This document shows, in pieces, positions 8,364 to 16,705 of a DNA stretch of 64,000 nucleotides (position 1 is the stretch's first letter; the number at the start of each line of letters is the position of its first letter). A model generated the notes under the pieces. It was given only the letters and a program-made list of their open reading frames with translations. It was not told the DNA's origin and did no database searches. Both the position numbers and the translations under genes were made by a program. This DNA comes from Faecalibacterium sp. UBA1819 (GTDB taxonomy: Bacteria; Bacillota; Clostridia; Oscillospirales; Ruminococcaceae): positions 1 to 64,000 of the forward strand of contig DCEX01000018.1 of assembly GCA_002315015.1 (NCBI GenBank). Reading direction: 5' to 3'.

Positions 8364-9461
8364 ATGCAGGAAATAGAAAGAATTTTAAAGCAGCCTTTTT
8401 TGATCTACGGCGCCGGAGCAGTGGCAAGAATGGCGTTTCCTTACTTGTTAAATCAAGAAGATTATGAGTGTAAAGGAATTGCTTTAACAGATTTAGATTC
8501 GTTTCATGTTGAGGAATGGGATCATTTTTCCGTTCCTATCCGTTCTATCAGTGAGTGGACACAAGATGAAATTGATAAAAACACCTTAATTTTGATTGCT
8601 ACATCAGAGCAGCATCATCATGAAATTAAGGAGATTTGTCAAAGCTTTGGGTTTAGCAACTTGTTGCCGTTAACAACCGCTTTAAATGATGCGATTACCA
8701 AACGATATTTTGAAAAATATTTTAAAGATAAGAACATCGACACGACACAGGAGATTTTACAAATTGGAAATTTAAAATTAGTAAACTTACTCAGGAGAAC
8801 GGATATCCCGAATGGTGTCAATATGCTGGGGCAGTTGGGTGATTTTGTATTTCCGGATATTTTTAATGATGAAACCTTAATTGCAGAAGGACCTTATGAA
8901 TATGGTGAAGTACGCTTAAAAGAAGGTGATATTGTCTTTGATTGCGGGTCTAACTTTGGTGTTTTTTCTGTATATGCTGCATCAAAAGGATGTCAAAGCT
9001 ATGCTTTTGAGCCAACACCTGCGCTGAATGATTTGATCAAGCAGCAGAGCGCTTTAAATGGAGAGAAAATCCATCCTGTGCTGATGGCAGTTTCTGACGC
9101 TGAGGGTGAAGCGGTTTTTCACGTCGATGAGTATAGCAGTGGCGGAAGCTCTTTGTTAAAGCGAGCGGAATCAACGAGTGATATCAAAGTTAAATTAACT
9201 TCTTTAGATCAATTTGTTGAAACTCACCATCTGGACAAAGTTGATTTTATTAAGGCGGATATTGAAGGTGCAGAGAGACTTCTGCTGAAAGGCGCCAAAA
9301 ATATTTTGAAACAACATCAGCCCGTCTTGGCTTTGTGCACATACCATTTACCGGATGATAAAGAGGTTCTTTCTAATTTGATTTTAGAGGCAAATCCACA
9401 CTATAAAATTGTGCATAGATGGCAAAAGCTTTTTGCTTATGTACCGAAAAAAGTGACTTAA
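8364..9461 (+). CDS. FkbM-family methyltransferase with N-terminal Rossmann-like domain
   Basis: 365 aa. N-terminal part: LIYGAGAVARMAF and a following strand-helix pattern like the other modular proteins of the cluster. C-terminal FkbM domain: IVFDCGSNFGVFSVYA is motif I, YAFEPTPALNDLI the second strand, and VDFIKADIEGAERLLLKGA the conserved FkbM signature before the last strand. This second methyltransferase has the more canonical IKADIEGAE box; the one at 4090 has a diverged version. The 61-base gap upstream contains a 15-base palindrome at 8328-8342. It is the last AT-rich gene of the cluster; the next gene belongs to the core-like genome. Confidence 0.82.
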   Translation: MQEIERILKQPFLIYGAGAVARMAFPYLLNQEDYECKGIALTDLDSFHVEEWDHFSVPIRSISEWTQDEIDKNTLILIATSEQHHHEIKEICQSFGFSNLLPLTTALNDAITKRYFEKYFKDKNIDTTQEILQIGNLKLVNLLRRTDIPNGVNMLGQLGDFVFPDIFNDETLIAEGPYEYGEVRLKEGDIVFDCGSNFGVFSVYAASKGCQSYAFEPTPALNDLIKQQSALNGEKIHPVLMAVSDAEGEAVFHVDEYSSGGSSLLKRAESTSDIKVKLTSLDQFVETHHLDKVDFIKADIEGAERLLLKGAKNILKQHQPVLALCTYHLPDDKEVLSNLILEANPHYKIVHRWQKLFAYVPKKVT

Positions 9462-9521
9462 TAATATTTTATACCAAAAGCTATGAATTTATTATGGATT
9501 GTTGGGAGGAGAGGAATACCA

Positions 9522-10616
9522 ATGGCACAAATTATTGCAAGTCCGTCGCGTTACATTCAGGGGCGTGGAGAATTAGCGAACCTGAGACAGCACACGGAGA
9601 AATTCGGAAAAAACATTTTTGTTTTGGTGAGTGAATCTGGAAAGAAGCGCGTAGCGCCGGCGATTGATAAGAGCTTTGAAGGAACAGACGCAAAAGTGGT
9701 TTACGAGAGCTTTAACGGTGAGTGCAGCCGCAGCGAAATCGACCGCGTTGGCAATGCATTCAAGGCTTCCGGCTGCGATATGATTGTCGGCATTGGCGGC
9801 GGCAAAATTCACGATACAGCAAAAGCCGCGGCATTTTATGCAGGTGTTCCTGTAGCGATCGTTCCCACGATTGCCTCGACGGATGCGCCGTGCAGCGCGC
9901 TGAGCGTGATTTATTCGGACGAAGGTGTGTTTGACAGCTATTTGTTCCTGCCGAGCAATCCCAATGTCGTATTGGTGGATACGGACGTTGTAGCAAAGGC
10001 GCCGGCTCGTTTGCTGGTATCCGGTATGGGTGACGCGCTGGCCACTTATTTTGAGGCGCGTGCTTGTGAAGCTTCCGGCGCCACAAACTGTGTTGGCGGA
10101 AAAACCACCCGTGCCGCAATGGCTTTGGCAGAGCTTTGTTATGAGACGCTCTTATCCGATGGCTTGAAAGCAAAGCTGGCCGTAGAGCGTCACGCTTGCA
10201 CAAAAGCTGTAGAAGACGTGGTAGAGGCGAATACCTATCTGTCCGGCGTTGGTTTTGAGTCCGGCGGCTTGGCAGGCGCACACGCGATTCACAACGGCTT
10301 GACCGCGTTGCCCGAAACGCACGCGTTCTATCATGGTGAAAAGGTGGCTTTTGGTACACTGGTTCAACTGGTGCTTGAGAACGCTCCGCTGGAGGAGTTG
10401 GAAGAAGTGCTTCAGTTCTGCACGGAGGTTGGTTTGCCGACCACGCTGGCTGACCTTGGCGTGGAGGATGCCTCTGAGGAGCGTTTGATGGAAGTGGCAA
10501 AAATTGCCTGCGCCGACGGCGACACCATGGGTAACTTGCCGTTTGCCGTCACACCGGAAAGCGTTTGCGCGGCAATTTTGGCGGCGGATGAAATGGGCCG
10601 TTACTATACAGAGTAA
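9522..10616 (+). CDS. gldA: Glycerol dehydrogenase
   Basis: 364 aa, iron-type alcohol dehydrogenase family, glycerol dehydrogenase branch. It oxidises glycerol to dihydroxyacetone with NAD. Visible features: the nucleotide loop VGIGGGKIHDTAK, the conserved PTIASTDAPCSAL, and metal ligands expected in MGDALATYFEARA (Asp), GAHAIHNGL (His) and HAFYHGEKVAFG (His). The ATG at 9522 is preferred to the in-frame ATG at 9483 because AGGAGAGG lies at 9507-9514. Composition is GC-richer than the upstream cluster, so this gene marks the return to core-like sequence. A strong terminator follows at 10660-10704. No dihydroxyacetone kinase is nearby. Confidence 0.93.
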   Translation: MAQIIASPSRYIQGRGELANLRQHTEKFGKNIFVLVSESGKKRVAPAIDKSFEGTDAKVVYESFNGECSRSEIDRVGNAFKASGCDMIVGIGGGKIHDTAKAAAFYAGVPVAIVPTIASTDAPCSALSVIYSDEGVFDSYLFLPSNPNVVLVDTDVVAKAPARLLVSGMGDALATYFEARACEASGATNCVGGKTTRAAMALAELCYETLLSDGLKAKLAVERHACTKAVEDVVEANTYLSGVGFESGGLAGAHAIHNGLTALPETHAFYHGEKVAFGTLVQLVLENAPLEELEEVLQFCTEVGLPTTLADLGVEDASEERLMEVAKIACADGDTMGNLPFAVTPESVCAAILAADEMGRYYTE

Positions 10617-10659
10617 GTTGTCAGCCATTTTTATTGGTACGCAATCAATATGGTAAATA

Positions 10660-10704
10660 AAAATACAGCACAGCCGCTTGAAAATTGACTGTGCTGTATT
10701 TTTT
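10660..10704. terminator. Bidirectional intrinsic terminator between gldA and a minus-strand gene
   Basis: Perfect 14-base arms: AAAATACAGCACAG at 10660-10673 and CTGTGCTGTATTTT at 10689-10702, loop of 15, flanked by an A-tract and a T-tract. It fits convergent gldA (plus) and the minus-strand gene ending at 10711. Confidence 0.9.
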
Positions 10705-10710
10705 ATGCTT

Positions 10711-11217
10711 TTATTGGGCAGGGATTTGCAAAGCAAAATAATACTGGATTGCTCCGCGGTTTCCCCACTCAGCCAATACCTTATATACATAGATGCCCGG
10801 CTCGGAAGGAGCGTGAAAAGAGGAAACATCCTCATCGGCAATTTCGTAGTAACCCGAAGTAAGGACATTATCGGCGCGAAACACGCGCAAAGAACTGGGC
10901 TCGGTAGAAAAATCCAGCGTCATCACGGCTTGCGGGGCAACCGTCACGGGAATCAGCGGAATATCTGCCTCTGTAACTTCCGGGGCACGGCGCTCCACGG
11001 TGGTGAAAAAGTTCCATACATATCCGGCGCGGTACACATCAGTAAACGGCTGGCCGTTTTGCTGGACGGTCAAAATGGGCAAAGAGGACTCTGGGTCAAG
11101 CGTATCAAGAGACTCCTTGATAAAAACGCTGATTACTGCCGCAATAGAAAGAAGAATGGCACCGATGACGATTTTCCTCACAGAACGCCAGGGGATGCGA
11201 TTGATATATTTGGTCAC
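10711..11217 (-). CDS. Membrane-anchored protein of unknown function
   Basis: 168 aa. I chose the GTG at 11217 because GGAGG lies nine bases upstream; an in-frame GTG at 11235 has no binding site. A basic N-terminus (TKYINRIPWRSVRK) is followed by one hydrophobic segment (IVIGAILLSIAAVISVFI) and then a soluble, strand-rich domain with PEVTEADIPLIPVTV and EPGIYVYKVLAEW, which is probably outside the cell. No cysteine lipobox and no catalytic motif are visible. The beta-rich exterior part resembles small extracellular sensory or ligand-binding domains in outline only. It is convergent with gldA and shares its terminator. I do not recognise the family. Confidence 0.7.
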   Translation of the reverse strand: MTKYINRIPWRSVRKIVIGAILLSIAAVISVFIKESLDTLDPESSLPILTVQQNGQPFTDVYRAGYVWNFFTTVERRAPEVTEADIPLIPVTVAPQAVMTLDFSTEPSSLRVFRADNVLTSGYYEIADEDVSSFHAPSEPGIYVYKVLAEWGNRGAIQYYFALQIPAQ

Positions 11218-11383
11218 GTTCAAAAACCTCCGCACGGTAAAAACCTGTTTGAATCAAAAATGTGAAACTCCTCATGCTCTGAGAGTTCCATTTTTATTTT
11301 ACACGATAAAAAGGAAAAAATCCACCCCGTTTCCACATGCTCGTTTTGTTTTGTGCATATAGTGGAAGGAAGGAGGCGGTAGT

Positions 11384-12049
11384 ATGGAACAGTGGCAGCC
11401 AAGATTGACGGCACGGCGCATTGTACGCAGTGAATATGACCGGATTAGACAAATGTACCAACAGATGGGAAGGGATGGCGAATGGCTGACGGAAATGAGC
11501 ATAGATGAGATGGACGACGCGGGAGACTGGTGGGGTCTTTATTGTGAGGAGGAACTGGTTTTGTGCTGTTCGGTAGCGCGTCCCGACAGAAGCGTGATGC
11601 AGATTCGGGCGCTGTGCGGCGCGCAAAAAACATTGGATAAGCGCTATTGCATGGGGACGCAATATTTTTGGCTGCCTCCGGCTTTTTCCGAGCAGGCAGG
11701 GGCGTTTGCGGGGGCGTTTTACGGTTTCTTGCAGCGCCGTTACGAGGGAAAAGGCATTGCAGCTTTAGCGGTAAAAACAGGAGCCCCCTTATTACATGCA
11801 TTTTTTGCATCCCGATTTCAGCTCATCGCCGTGCGGCCTTTGCAGTCCCTGCGCCCGCATTACCTTTTTGCACAAACACGATTTCCCTTTTCAGCAGAAT
11901 GTCGTATAATAAGAGAATCTGAAACGCTGGAGCTTTCTCGCGCACTGGAAAACGGCGGTGTGGGCGTTGGGTTATTTTACCGAGACAAGAGCAGAGGCAT
12001 TTGCATTGCTCCTGTGAGTCGTCCCCCGAAACAGGAGGGGGAACTATAA
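11384..12049 (+). CDS. Hypothetical protein, possibly GNAT-like
   Basis: 221 aa. AAGGAGGCGG lies just before the ATG, a strong ribosome binding site. The start (ARRIVRSEYDRIRQMYQQM) and the middle (WWGLYCEEELVLCCSVAR) look like the first strands of an acetyltransferase, and RYEGKGIAALAVKTGAPLLH could be a degenerate acetyl-CoA loop, but the R/Q-x-x-G-x-G/A motif is not clear. It is followed 70 bases later by a dehydrogenase on the same strand. The GNAT label is tentative; the coding call itself is good. Confidence 0.6.
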   Translation: MEQWQPRLTARRIVRSEYDRIRQMYQQMGRDGEWLTEMSIDEMDDAGDWWGLYCEEELVLCCSVARPDRSVMQIRALCGAQKTLDKRYCMGTQYFWLPPAFSEQAGAFAGAFYGFLQRRYEGKGIAALAVKTGAPLLHAFFASRFQLIAVRPLQSLRPHYLFAQTRFPFSAECRIIRESETLELSRALENGGVGVGLFYRDKSRGICIAPVSRPPKQEGEL

Positions 12050-12119
12050 GGCAGTAAAGCAATGAAAAAAGCTTGCAGCGACGCAGTGGGGAAGAAATAA
12101 AAGCAAAGGAATGGGAAGC

Positions 12120-13091
12120 ATGAAGATTGTTGTATTAGAAGATTATGCGTTAACTCCGGGGGATTTGGATTGGTCGCCCCTGTATGAGCTTGGTGCGCAG
12201 GTGGAGCGCTACCCAAGAACGACGCAGGAACAAGCATTGGAACGGATTGGCGATGCGGAGTATGTCATTGTCAACAAAGTTTGGATTGCCGATGAGTTGC
12301 TGGAACAATGCCCCAATTTAAAATGGGTGGGATTAACCGCAACAGGGATTGACAGCTTAGATCCGGCCGCGTGCGCTCGCCATGGCGTGGCGGTGGCGAA
12401 TGTGCCGGGGTATTCCACCCAAAGCGTAGCACAGATGACGTGGGCGCTGCTCTTGGAACTTTGTCAATGTGCCGGGCGGTATGATACGGCGGTGAGAAAA
12501 GCTTATTGGAAAGATCAGCCGGCCGAGCAGCACGGTATTTTTCCGCAAAGGGAACTGTACGGCAAAACTTTGGGCATTGTTGGTTACGGCGCCATAGGCC
12601 GTCAAGTGGCGGCAATTGCGGCAGCATTTGGGATGAAGGTATTGTGCTGCACACGCACGCCGCGCGATGGTGAACAGGCGGTGGAGTTTGTTTCGATGCA
12701 AGAACTGTTCCGGCGCTCCGATGCAATCAGCCTGCATTGCCCTGCTACGGAAACCACCAAGGGCTTTGTCAATCAGTCTTTGTTGTCGCAATGCAAGCCG
12801 GGGGCGCTGCTTGTGAATACGGCGCGCGGCTCTCTGGTGGACGAGCAGGCGGTATGTGATGCACTGAACAGTGGAATTTTGGGCGGCTTTGCGGCAGATG
12901 TTCTTTGTGTAGAGCCGGCTGACATTACCCGCCCCATTTTCCGCGCCCCCAATACCATTTTTACGCCGCACGCCGCATGGGCGACAAAAGAGTCGCTGGA
13001 GCGCTTGTCGGCGGAGGTTTGCAGCAATTTAAAAGCGTTTTTACAGGGCGAAACGCGCAATATTGTGAATCAAAGGGAAAAACATTTGTAA
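12120..13091 (+). CDS. D-2-hydroxyacid dehydrogenase (glycerate dehydrogenase-like)
   Basis: 323 aa. NAD-binding Rossmann domain with GIVGYGAIGRQVA, catalytic Arg in NTARGSLVDE, Glu in ADVLCVEPAD, and His in TPHAAWAT. The catalytic domain is split at both ends of the protein in the usual way (VILED-like start, NVPGYSTQSVAQ at the hinge). It reduces a 2-keto acid such as hydroxypyruvate or oxidises D-glycerate; the exact substrate is uncertain. ATG 12120 is chosen over ATG 12111 because AAAGGA at 12105-12110 is correctly spaced only for the former. Its stop codon lies inside the left arm of an inverted repeat that reaches into the promoter of the ATPase operon. Confidence 0.88.
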   Translation: MKIVVLEDYALTPGDLDWSPLYELGAQVERYPRTTQEQALERIGDAEYVIVNKVWIADELLEQCPNLKWVGLTATGIDSLDPAACARHGVAVANVPGYSTQSVAQMTWALLLELCQCAGRYDTAVRKAYWKDQPAEQHGIFPQRELYGKTLGIVGYGAIGRQVAAIAAAFGMKVLCCTRTPRDGEQAVEFVSMQELFRRSDAISLHCPATETTKGFVNQSLLSQCKPGALLVNTARGSLVDEQAVCDALNSGILGGFAADVLCVEPADITRPIFRAPNTIFTPHAAWATKESLERLSAEVCSNLKAFLQGETRNIVNQREKHL

Positions 13092-13127
13092 GAATTGCTT
13101 TTTTCAAAAGTTGTACTTGCAATTCTT
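13090..13127. promoter_or_regulatory. Inverted repeat overlapping the -35 box of the ATPase promoter
   Basis: AAGAATTGC at 13090-13098 and GCAATTCTT at 13119-13127 are perfect nine-base arms 20 bases apart. The right arm covers most of the -35 box at 13117. It may be an operator, or a weak stem after the dehydrogenase gene. Confidence 0.45.
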
Positions 13128-13145
13128 GTTAAATGGGTGTATAAC
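13117..13145 (+). promoter_or_regulatory. Promoter of the V-type ATPase operon
   Basis: -35 TTGCAA at 13117-13122, 17-base spacer, -10 TATAAC at 13140-13145. Transcription would begin near 13152, giving a leader of about 150 bases before the first gene. Confidence 0.75.
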
Positions 13146-13178
13146 ATTAAAAGACAAGAAAAACAAAACATCAAAAGG

Positions 13179-13256
13179 CTCCGACCATCAGGCCGAACCT
13201 TCCCCCGTGTGAGAGCTCAACGGAGGTTCTGTCCAAGGTCGGAGTTTTTGTTTTTC
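13179..13256 (+). promoter_or_regulatory. Structured leader ending in a terminator-like T-tract
   Basis: CTCCGACC at 13179-13186 pairs with GGTCGGAG at 13237-13244; inside it GAACCT at 13195-13200 pairs with AGGTTC at 13224-13229. A T-rich run (TTTTTGTTTTTC) follows at 13245-13256. The element lies after the promoter and 50 bases before the first ATPase gene, so it looks like an attenuator or riboswitch expression platform. Some ATPase operons of this type are controlled by Na+-sensing RNAs; I cannot confirm a match by eye. Confidence 0.65.
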
Positions 13257-13305
13257 TGTGCGGTGTAATTGGAAAGCCGCAATTTAACGAAAAGCAGGTG
13301 AAAAG

Positions 13306-13620
13306 ATGGAAAGCTTTGTGGATCGTATCATTGAGACCGACCGAAAAGCGCGCATGGTGATTGAACAAGCGCAGCAGGAAAAGGAGAGGCTTTTGAACGA
13401 AGCGCGCCAAAAAGCGCAGGATTATTTGGAAAAGCAGGAAATGCGTGTGAAGCAAGGGCGTGAGGATGTCGACCGCGAGTTTGAACAAAAAACGCAGGAA
13501 GCGGCGCAGGCAGCCGACAAAAGTTATTTGGAGCAAAAGCGCGCTTTGGATGACGCATTTGAGCAAAATAGGACGCTGTGGATTCAGGAAATTACACAGC
13601 ATATTTTGACCACGGAATAA
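13306..13620 (+). CDS. V/A-type ATPase peripheral-stalk subunit (G/H type)
   Basis: 104 aa, almost entirely charged coiled coil from about residue 10 to 95 (KARMVIEQAQQEKERLLNEA and so on), the form of the stalk subunit that pairs with subunit E. First gene of the operon, with AGGTGAAAAG before the ATG. It forms half of each peripheral stator connecting the V1 head to subunit I. Sequence similarity is low in this family, so the assignment rests on length, coiled coil and operon position. Confidence 0.85.
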   Translation: MESFVDRIIETDRKARMVIEQAQQEKERLLNEARQKAQDYLEKQEMRVKQGREDVDREFEQKTQEAAQAADKSYLEQKRALDDAFEQNRTLWIQEITQHILTTE

Positions 13621-13640
13621 GAGCAAAGAGGAAAAGGCTT

Positions 13641-14684
13641 ATGATGGAATCGTTATCGGCGCTTGCGGTAGTGCCCAAGGCGAAAGCGATTGCGGCGCGC
13701 CGTTTGACCAAAGCAGAATATGCCGAGCTGATGCGTAAGCACAGCGTTTTGGAGATAGTGGCCTACTTAAAAGACCATCCTTATTTTCGCCACAGTTTAG
13801 CAGGGCTCAACAGCGCCGACGTTCACCGCGAACAGCTGGAGCAGGCACTGAACAAGGATATTTTTTATAAGTATGAGTCTTTGCTGCACTATGTAACCAA
13901 TAAAGAAGGGTTTGCTGCCTTTTTTATGATGCGGTGTGAAATTGAGGAGCTTTTGGAAAAGCTGCGCCTATTGGCAATGGGCTTTCACCACCACTATATT
14001 ACACAGCTTCCCGGCTTTTTAGCGGATAAAACCAGCTTTAGCTTAATTCGATTGGCACAGGCGGAAACGCCTCAGCAATGTCTTGCCGTCGTGTCCGGCA
14101 CACCGTATGGGCGTATTTTGGCCCCGGTGATTCCCAAAGAGGGCATGAAGCTGGACCATTTGGAATGTGAGCGTGTTCTTTGGACGTATTACTACGAAAC
14201 TTCCATTAAGAAAATTCGCACCGGCCGCTTTGCCGGAGATACCAAGCGACTGTTTTTGATGGAAGCGGAAATTTACAACATTGACATGCTGTACCGTGCA
14301 AAAGCATTTTTTGCACATGCATTCACCCCACAGCAGCTGCGGCGCTTAATGCTGCCGTATCACTATACGCTGGGGCCCAAAACAACCGCGCGATTGGCCC
14401 AGGCGGCAGATTTGGATGAGTTTTTGCGCATTTATAACGCATCGCGTGCGAAAGAAGTATATGGTGAACGAACGGCAGCGCCCGACATTGATGATGCAGT
14501 CAGTGCAAACCGCACACTGCAAAAAGCGGCAACGCGCCTTTTGCATTTTTCTTCTTCGCCGGATACGGTTTTGGTGGCGCTGCTCTGCTTGGCAACCATT
14601 GAACGAAGCAATATTGTCAGCATTGTCGAGGGCGTGCGCTATGGACTGTCGGCTGCGCAGATGCAGGAATTTATGAAATATTGA
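13641..14684 (+). CDS. ntpC: V-type ATPase subunit C
   Basis: 347 aa, matching the usual length of subunit C/AC39, which joins the central stalk to the membrane ring. The protein is helical with the typical segments EYAELMRKHSVLEIVAYLK near the start, NIDMLYRAKAFF in the middle and ERSNIVSIVEGVRYGLS at the end. ATG 13641 follows AGAGGAAAAGG; an in-frame ATG at 13578 lies inside the preceding gene and is unlikely. It is followed by subunit I after 19 bases. Confidence 0.88.
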   Translation: MMESLSALAVVPKAKAIAARRLTKAEYAELMRKHSVLEIVAYLKDHPYFRHSLAGLNSADVHREQLEQALNKDIFYKYESLLHYVTNKEGFAAFFMMRCEIEELLEKLRLLAMGFHHHYITQLPGFLADKTSFSLIRLAQAETPQQCLAVVSGTPYGRILAPVIPKEGMKLDHLECERVLWTYYYETSIKKIRTGRFAGDTKRLFLMEAEIYNIDMLYRAKAFFAHAFTPQQLRRLMLPYHYTLGPKTTARLAQAADLDEFLRIYNASRAKEVYGERTAAPDIDDAVSANRTLQKAATRLLHFSSSPDTVLVALLCLATIERSNIVSIVEGVRYGLSAAQMQEFMKY

Positions 14685-14703
14685 AGAAGTGAGGTGAATC
14701 TGC

Positions 14704-16659
14704 ATGGGTATGGTAAAAATGACGCATATGAACGTTTACGGCCCGGGGCGTGACCCTCAGCAGACGCTGGAACTGCTTGCGCGGCTGTCAATTTTCGATG
14801 CGGATGACGCGGGAGCGCTTGGCATTGCGACAACCGGTCAGAAAGAAGATGAATATGGGCCGCTGCTGAATCAAACCGTAGGCGTGCTGAAAGACATCGG
14901 TGCGGATAATGTTCCCGGTGAGTATGACGGCGTACCGTATGATTTGGAAGAAGCGCGAGTTTTTGTAAACGGATTCGTGCAGGAGGTGGCACGCCGCAGC
15001 CAAGAAAAAACGCAAATCAACGCAAAGCTGGCAACGTATGAGCAAGCCAAAACACAGTTGTATCACTTGACCGGCCTGCAAACCAGTATGGACGATATCT
15101 TTTCGTGCCGGTATTTGAAAGTTCGTTTTGGACGCCTTCCGAAAGACAGTTATGTCAAGCTTCCTTATTATGAAGGTCATTCGTTTACCTTCCGCGAATA
15201 CGACTTTGACGGCGAGTACTACTGGGGCATGTACTTTGTGGCCGAGCAAAGCGCCGAGGAAGTTGACCGTATTTTTGCATCGCTTTATTTCGAGCGAATT
15301 TGGGTGCCGGACTTTGTACACGGTACACCGCAGGATGCTTTGGCACAGATTTTGTCGGAAGAAAGCGAGATGAACCGGCGCAAGGCGGAGCTGGAAAACT
15401 TGGCAGCCGTCGCACAGAAAGATGAAGTGGTAAAGCTTCAGAAGATTGCCGCTTGGCTCAATTACGAGTCGCAAATTGCCCAAATGTACCGCCATGTGGT
15501 GCTTTTGGACAACAGCTACTACATCAGCGGTTTTGTACCGGATGAGAGCACGGGGCGTCTGCGTGAAGCCATTGCAAAAGAGCTTCCTGATGTGCGCGTT
15601 TGTGCGGATGAAGAACTTGGCACGGAAACGGAGCTGGATGAAAATCTGAAGCCGCCCACAAAGCTGAAAAATAATTGGCTGACACGTCCGTTTGAGCTGT
15701 TTGTTACGATGTACGGTTTGCCCAATTACGGCGATATTGACCCCACCGGCTTAGTGGCTGTAACCTATGCCGTTTTGTTCGGCATCATGTTCGGTGACGT
15801 GGGACAGGGCTTGCTGCTCGGTTTGATTGGATACTTCTTCATGTACAAAAAGAAGCAAATGCAGCTGGGGCTTGTTTTGGCACGGTGCAGCTTGTTTTCG
15901 GTTTTGTTCGGCTTTTTGTACGGAAGCGTGTTTGGCTTTGAAAACCTCTTAGACCCGATGTATCACGCTTTGGGCTTTGCGGAAAAGCCGCTGGAGGTTC
16001 TTCACCCAGAGAGCATTAACATGATTTTGATTACCAGCATTGTGGCCGGTATCTTTATCATTGTATGCGCGATTGGAAGCGGCATCATTTCCAACTTTAA
16101 GCGAGGAATTATTGCCAAAACACTATTTTCTGTTAATGGTGTAGCGGGGCTTGTTTTCTACTTAGCGCTTGTTTGTTTGCTGCTTCCCATGCTGGGGGTT
16201 GAGGCATCGTTCATCGGTTCTATGCCTTACATTATCTTGCTGATTGTGGTGCCCTTCCTTTGCATGTATTTCTGTGAGCCGATCTGTCTGGCGCTGGAGG
16301 GCAAAAACCCCGGAAAACCCGGCGAAATTATCATTAACGGATTTTTCGAGATGTTTGACGCGCTTTTGAGCTTTGCTTCCAACACAATGAGCTTTTTGCG
16401 TGTCGGCGGCTTCGTGCTGGCCCACGCCGGTATGATGAGCGTGGTATTCACCTTGGCGGCGATGACAACCCAGCCTGTGATTTATTGGCTGATTGTTATT
16501 GTGGGCAACTTGTTTGTTATGGCGCTGGAGAGCTTGTTTGTGGGCATCCAAGTGCTTCGCCTTGAGTTCTACGAAATTTTCAGCCGCTTCTTTGACGCAG
16601 AAGGGCGTCCGTTCACGCCGCTGCATGTGCGTTCCGGAAAGGAACTGATGGAATCTTGA
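14704..16659 (+). CDS. ntpI: V-type ATPase subunit I (a subunit, membrane stator)
   Basis: 651 aa. The N-terminal half is a soluble coiled-coil arm; the C-terminal half from about residue 350 holds seven or eight membrane spans, beginning with VAVTYAVLFGIMFGDVGQGLLLG, the hallmark of the family. The last spans include FASNTMSFLRVGGFVLAHAGM, with the conserved arginine that works against the ring carboxylates, and LESLFVGIQVLRLEFYEIFSRFF at the end. GAGGTG lies before the ATG. A 228-base gap with a weak attenuator-like stem separates it from subunit K. Confidence 0.95.
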   Translation: MGMVKMTHMNVYGPGRDPQQTLELLARLSIFDADDAGALGIATTGQKEDEYGPLLNQTVGVLKDIGADNVPGEYDGVPYDLEEARVFVNGFVQEVARRSQEKTQINAKLATYEQAKTQLYHLTGLQTSMDDIFSCRYLKVRFGRLPKDSYVKLPYYEGHSFTFREYDFDGEYYWGMYFVAEQSAEEVDRIFASLYFERIWVPDFVHGTPQDALAQILSEESEMNRRKAELENLAAVAQKDEVVKLQKIAAWLNYESQIAQMYRHVVLLDNSYYISGFVPDESTGRLREAIAKELPDVRVCADEELGTETELDENLKPPTKLKNNWLTRPFELFVTMYGLPNYGDIDPTGLVAVTYAVLFGIMFGDVGQGLLLGLIGYFFMYKKKQMQLGLVLARCSLFSVLFGFLYGSVFGFENLLDPMYHALGFAEKPLEVLHPESINMILITSIVAGIFIIVCAIGSGIISNFKRGIIAKTLFSVNGVAGLVFYLALVCLLLPMLGVEASFIGSMPYIILLIVVPFLCMYFCEPICLALEGKNPGKPGEIIINGFFEMFDALLSFASNTMSFLRVGGFVLAHAGMMSVVFTLAAMTTQPVIYWLIVIVGNLFVMALESLFVGIQVLRLEFYEIFSRFFDAEGRPFTPLHVRSGKELMES

Positions 16660-16678
16660 TTGCCGTCCCATGGGCTTT

Positions 16679-16705
16679 CTGAAAAGTCGAAATTTTCAGT
16701 TTTTT
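16679..16705 (+). terminator. Weak attenuator-like stem between subunits I and K
   Basis: CTGAAAA at 16679-16685 pairs with TTTTCAG at 16693-16699 and is followed by TTTTTT. The stem is short and AT-rich, so it would stop only part of the transcripts. The rest of the 228-base gap (16660-16887) shows no gene; GGAGG before ATG 16888 is the binding site for subunit K. Confidence 0.4.

Noticed and set aside
9760-10500. Long minus-strand frame (246 codons) opposite gldA
   Set aside because: Pro/Arg/Gln/His-rich translation typical of the antisense of a GC-rich gene; gldA is certain.
13179-13256. Naming the ATPase leader as a Na+ riboswitch
   Set aside because: Only the context fits; I cannot match the consensus by eye, so it is left as an unassigned structured leader.
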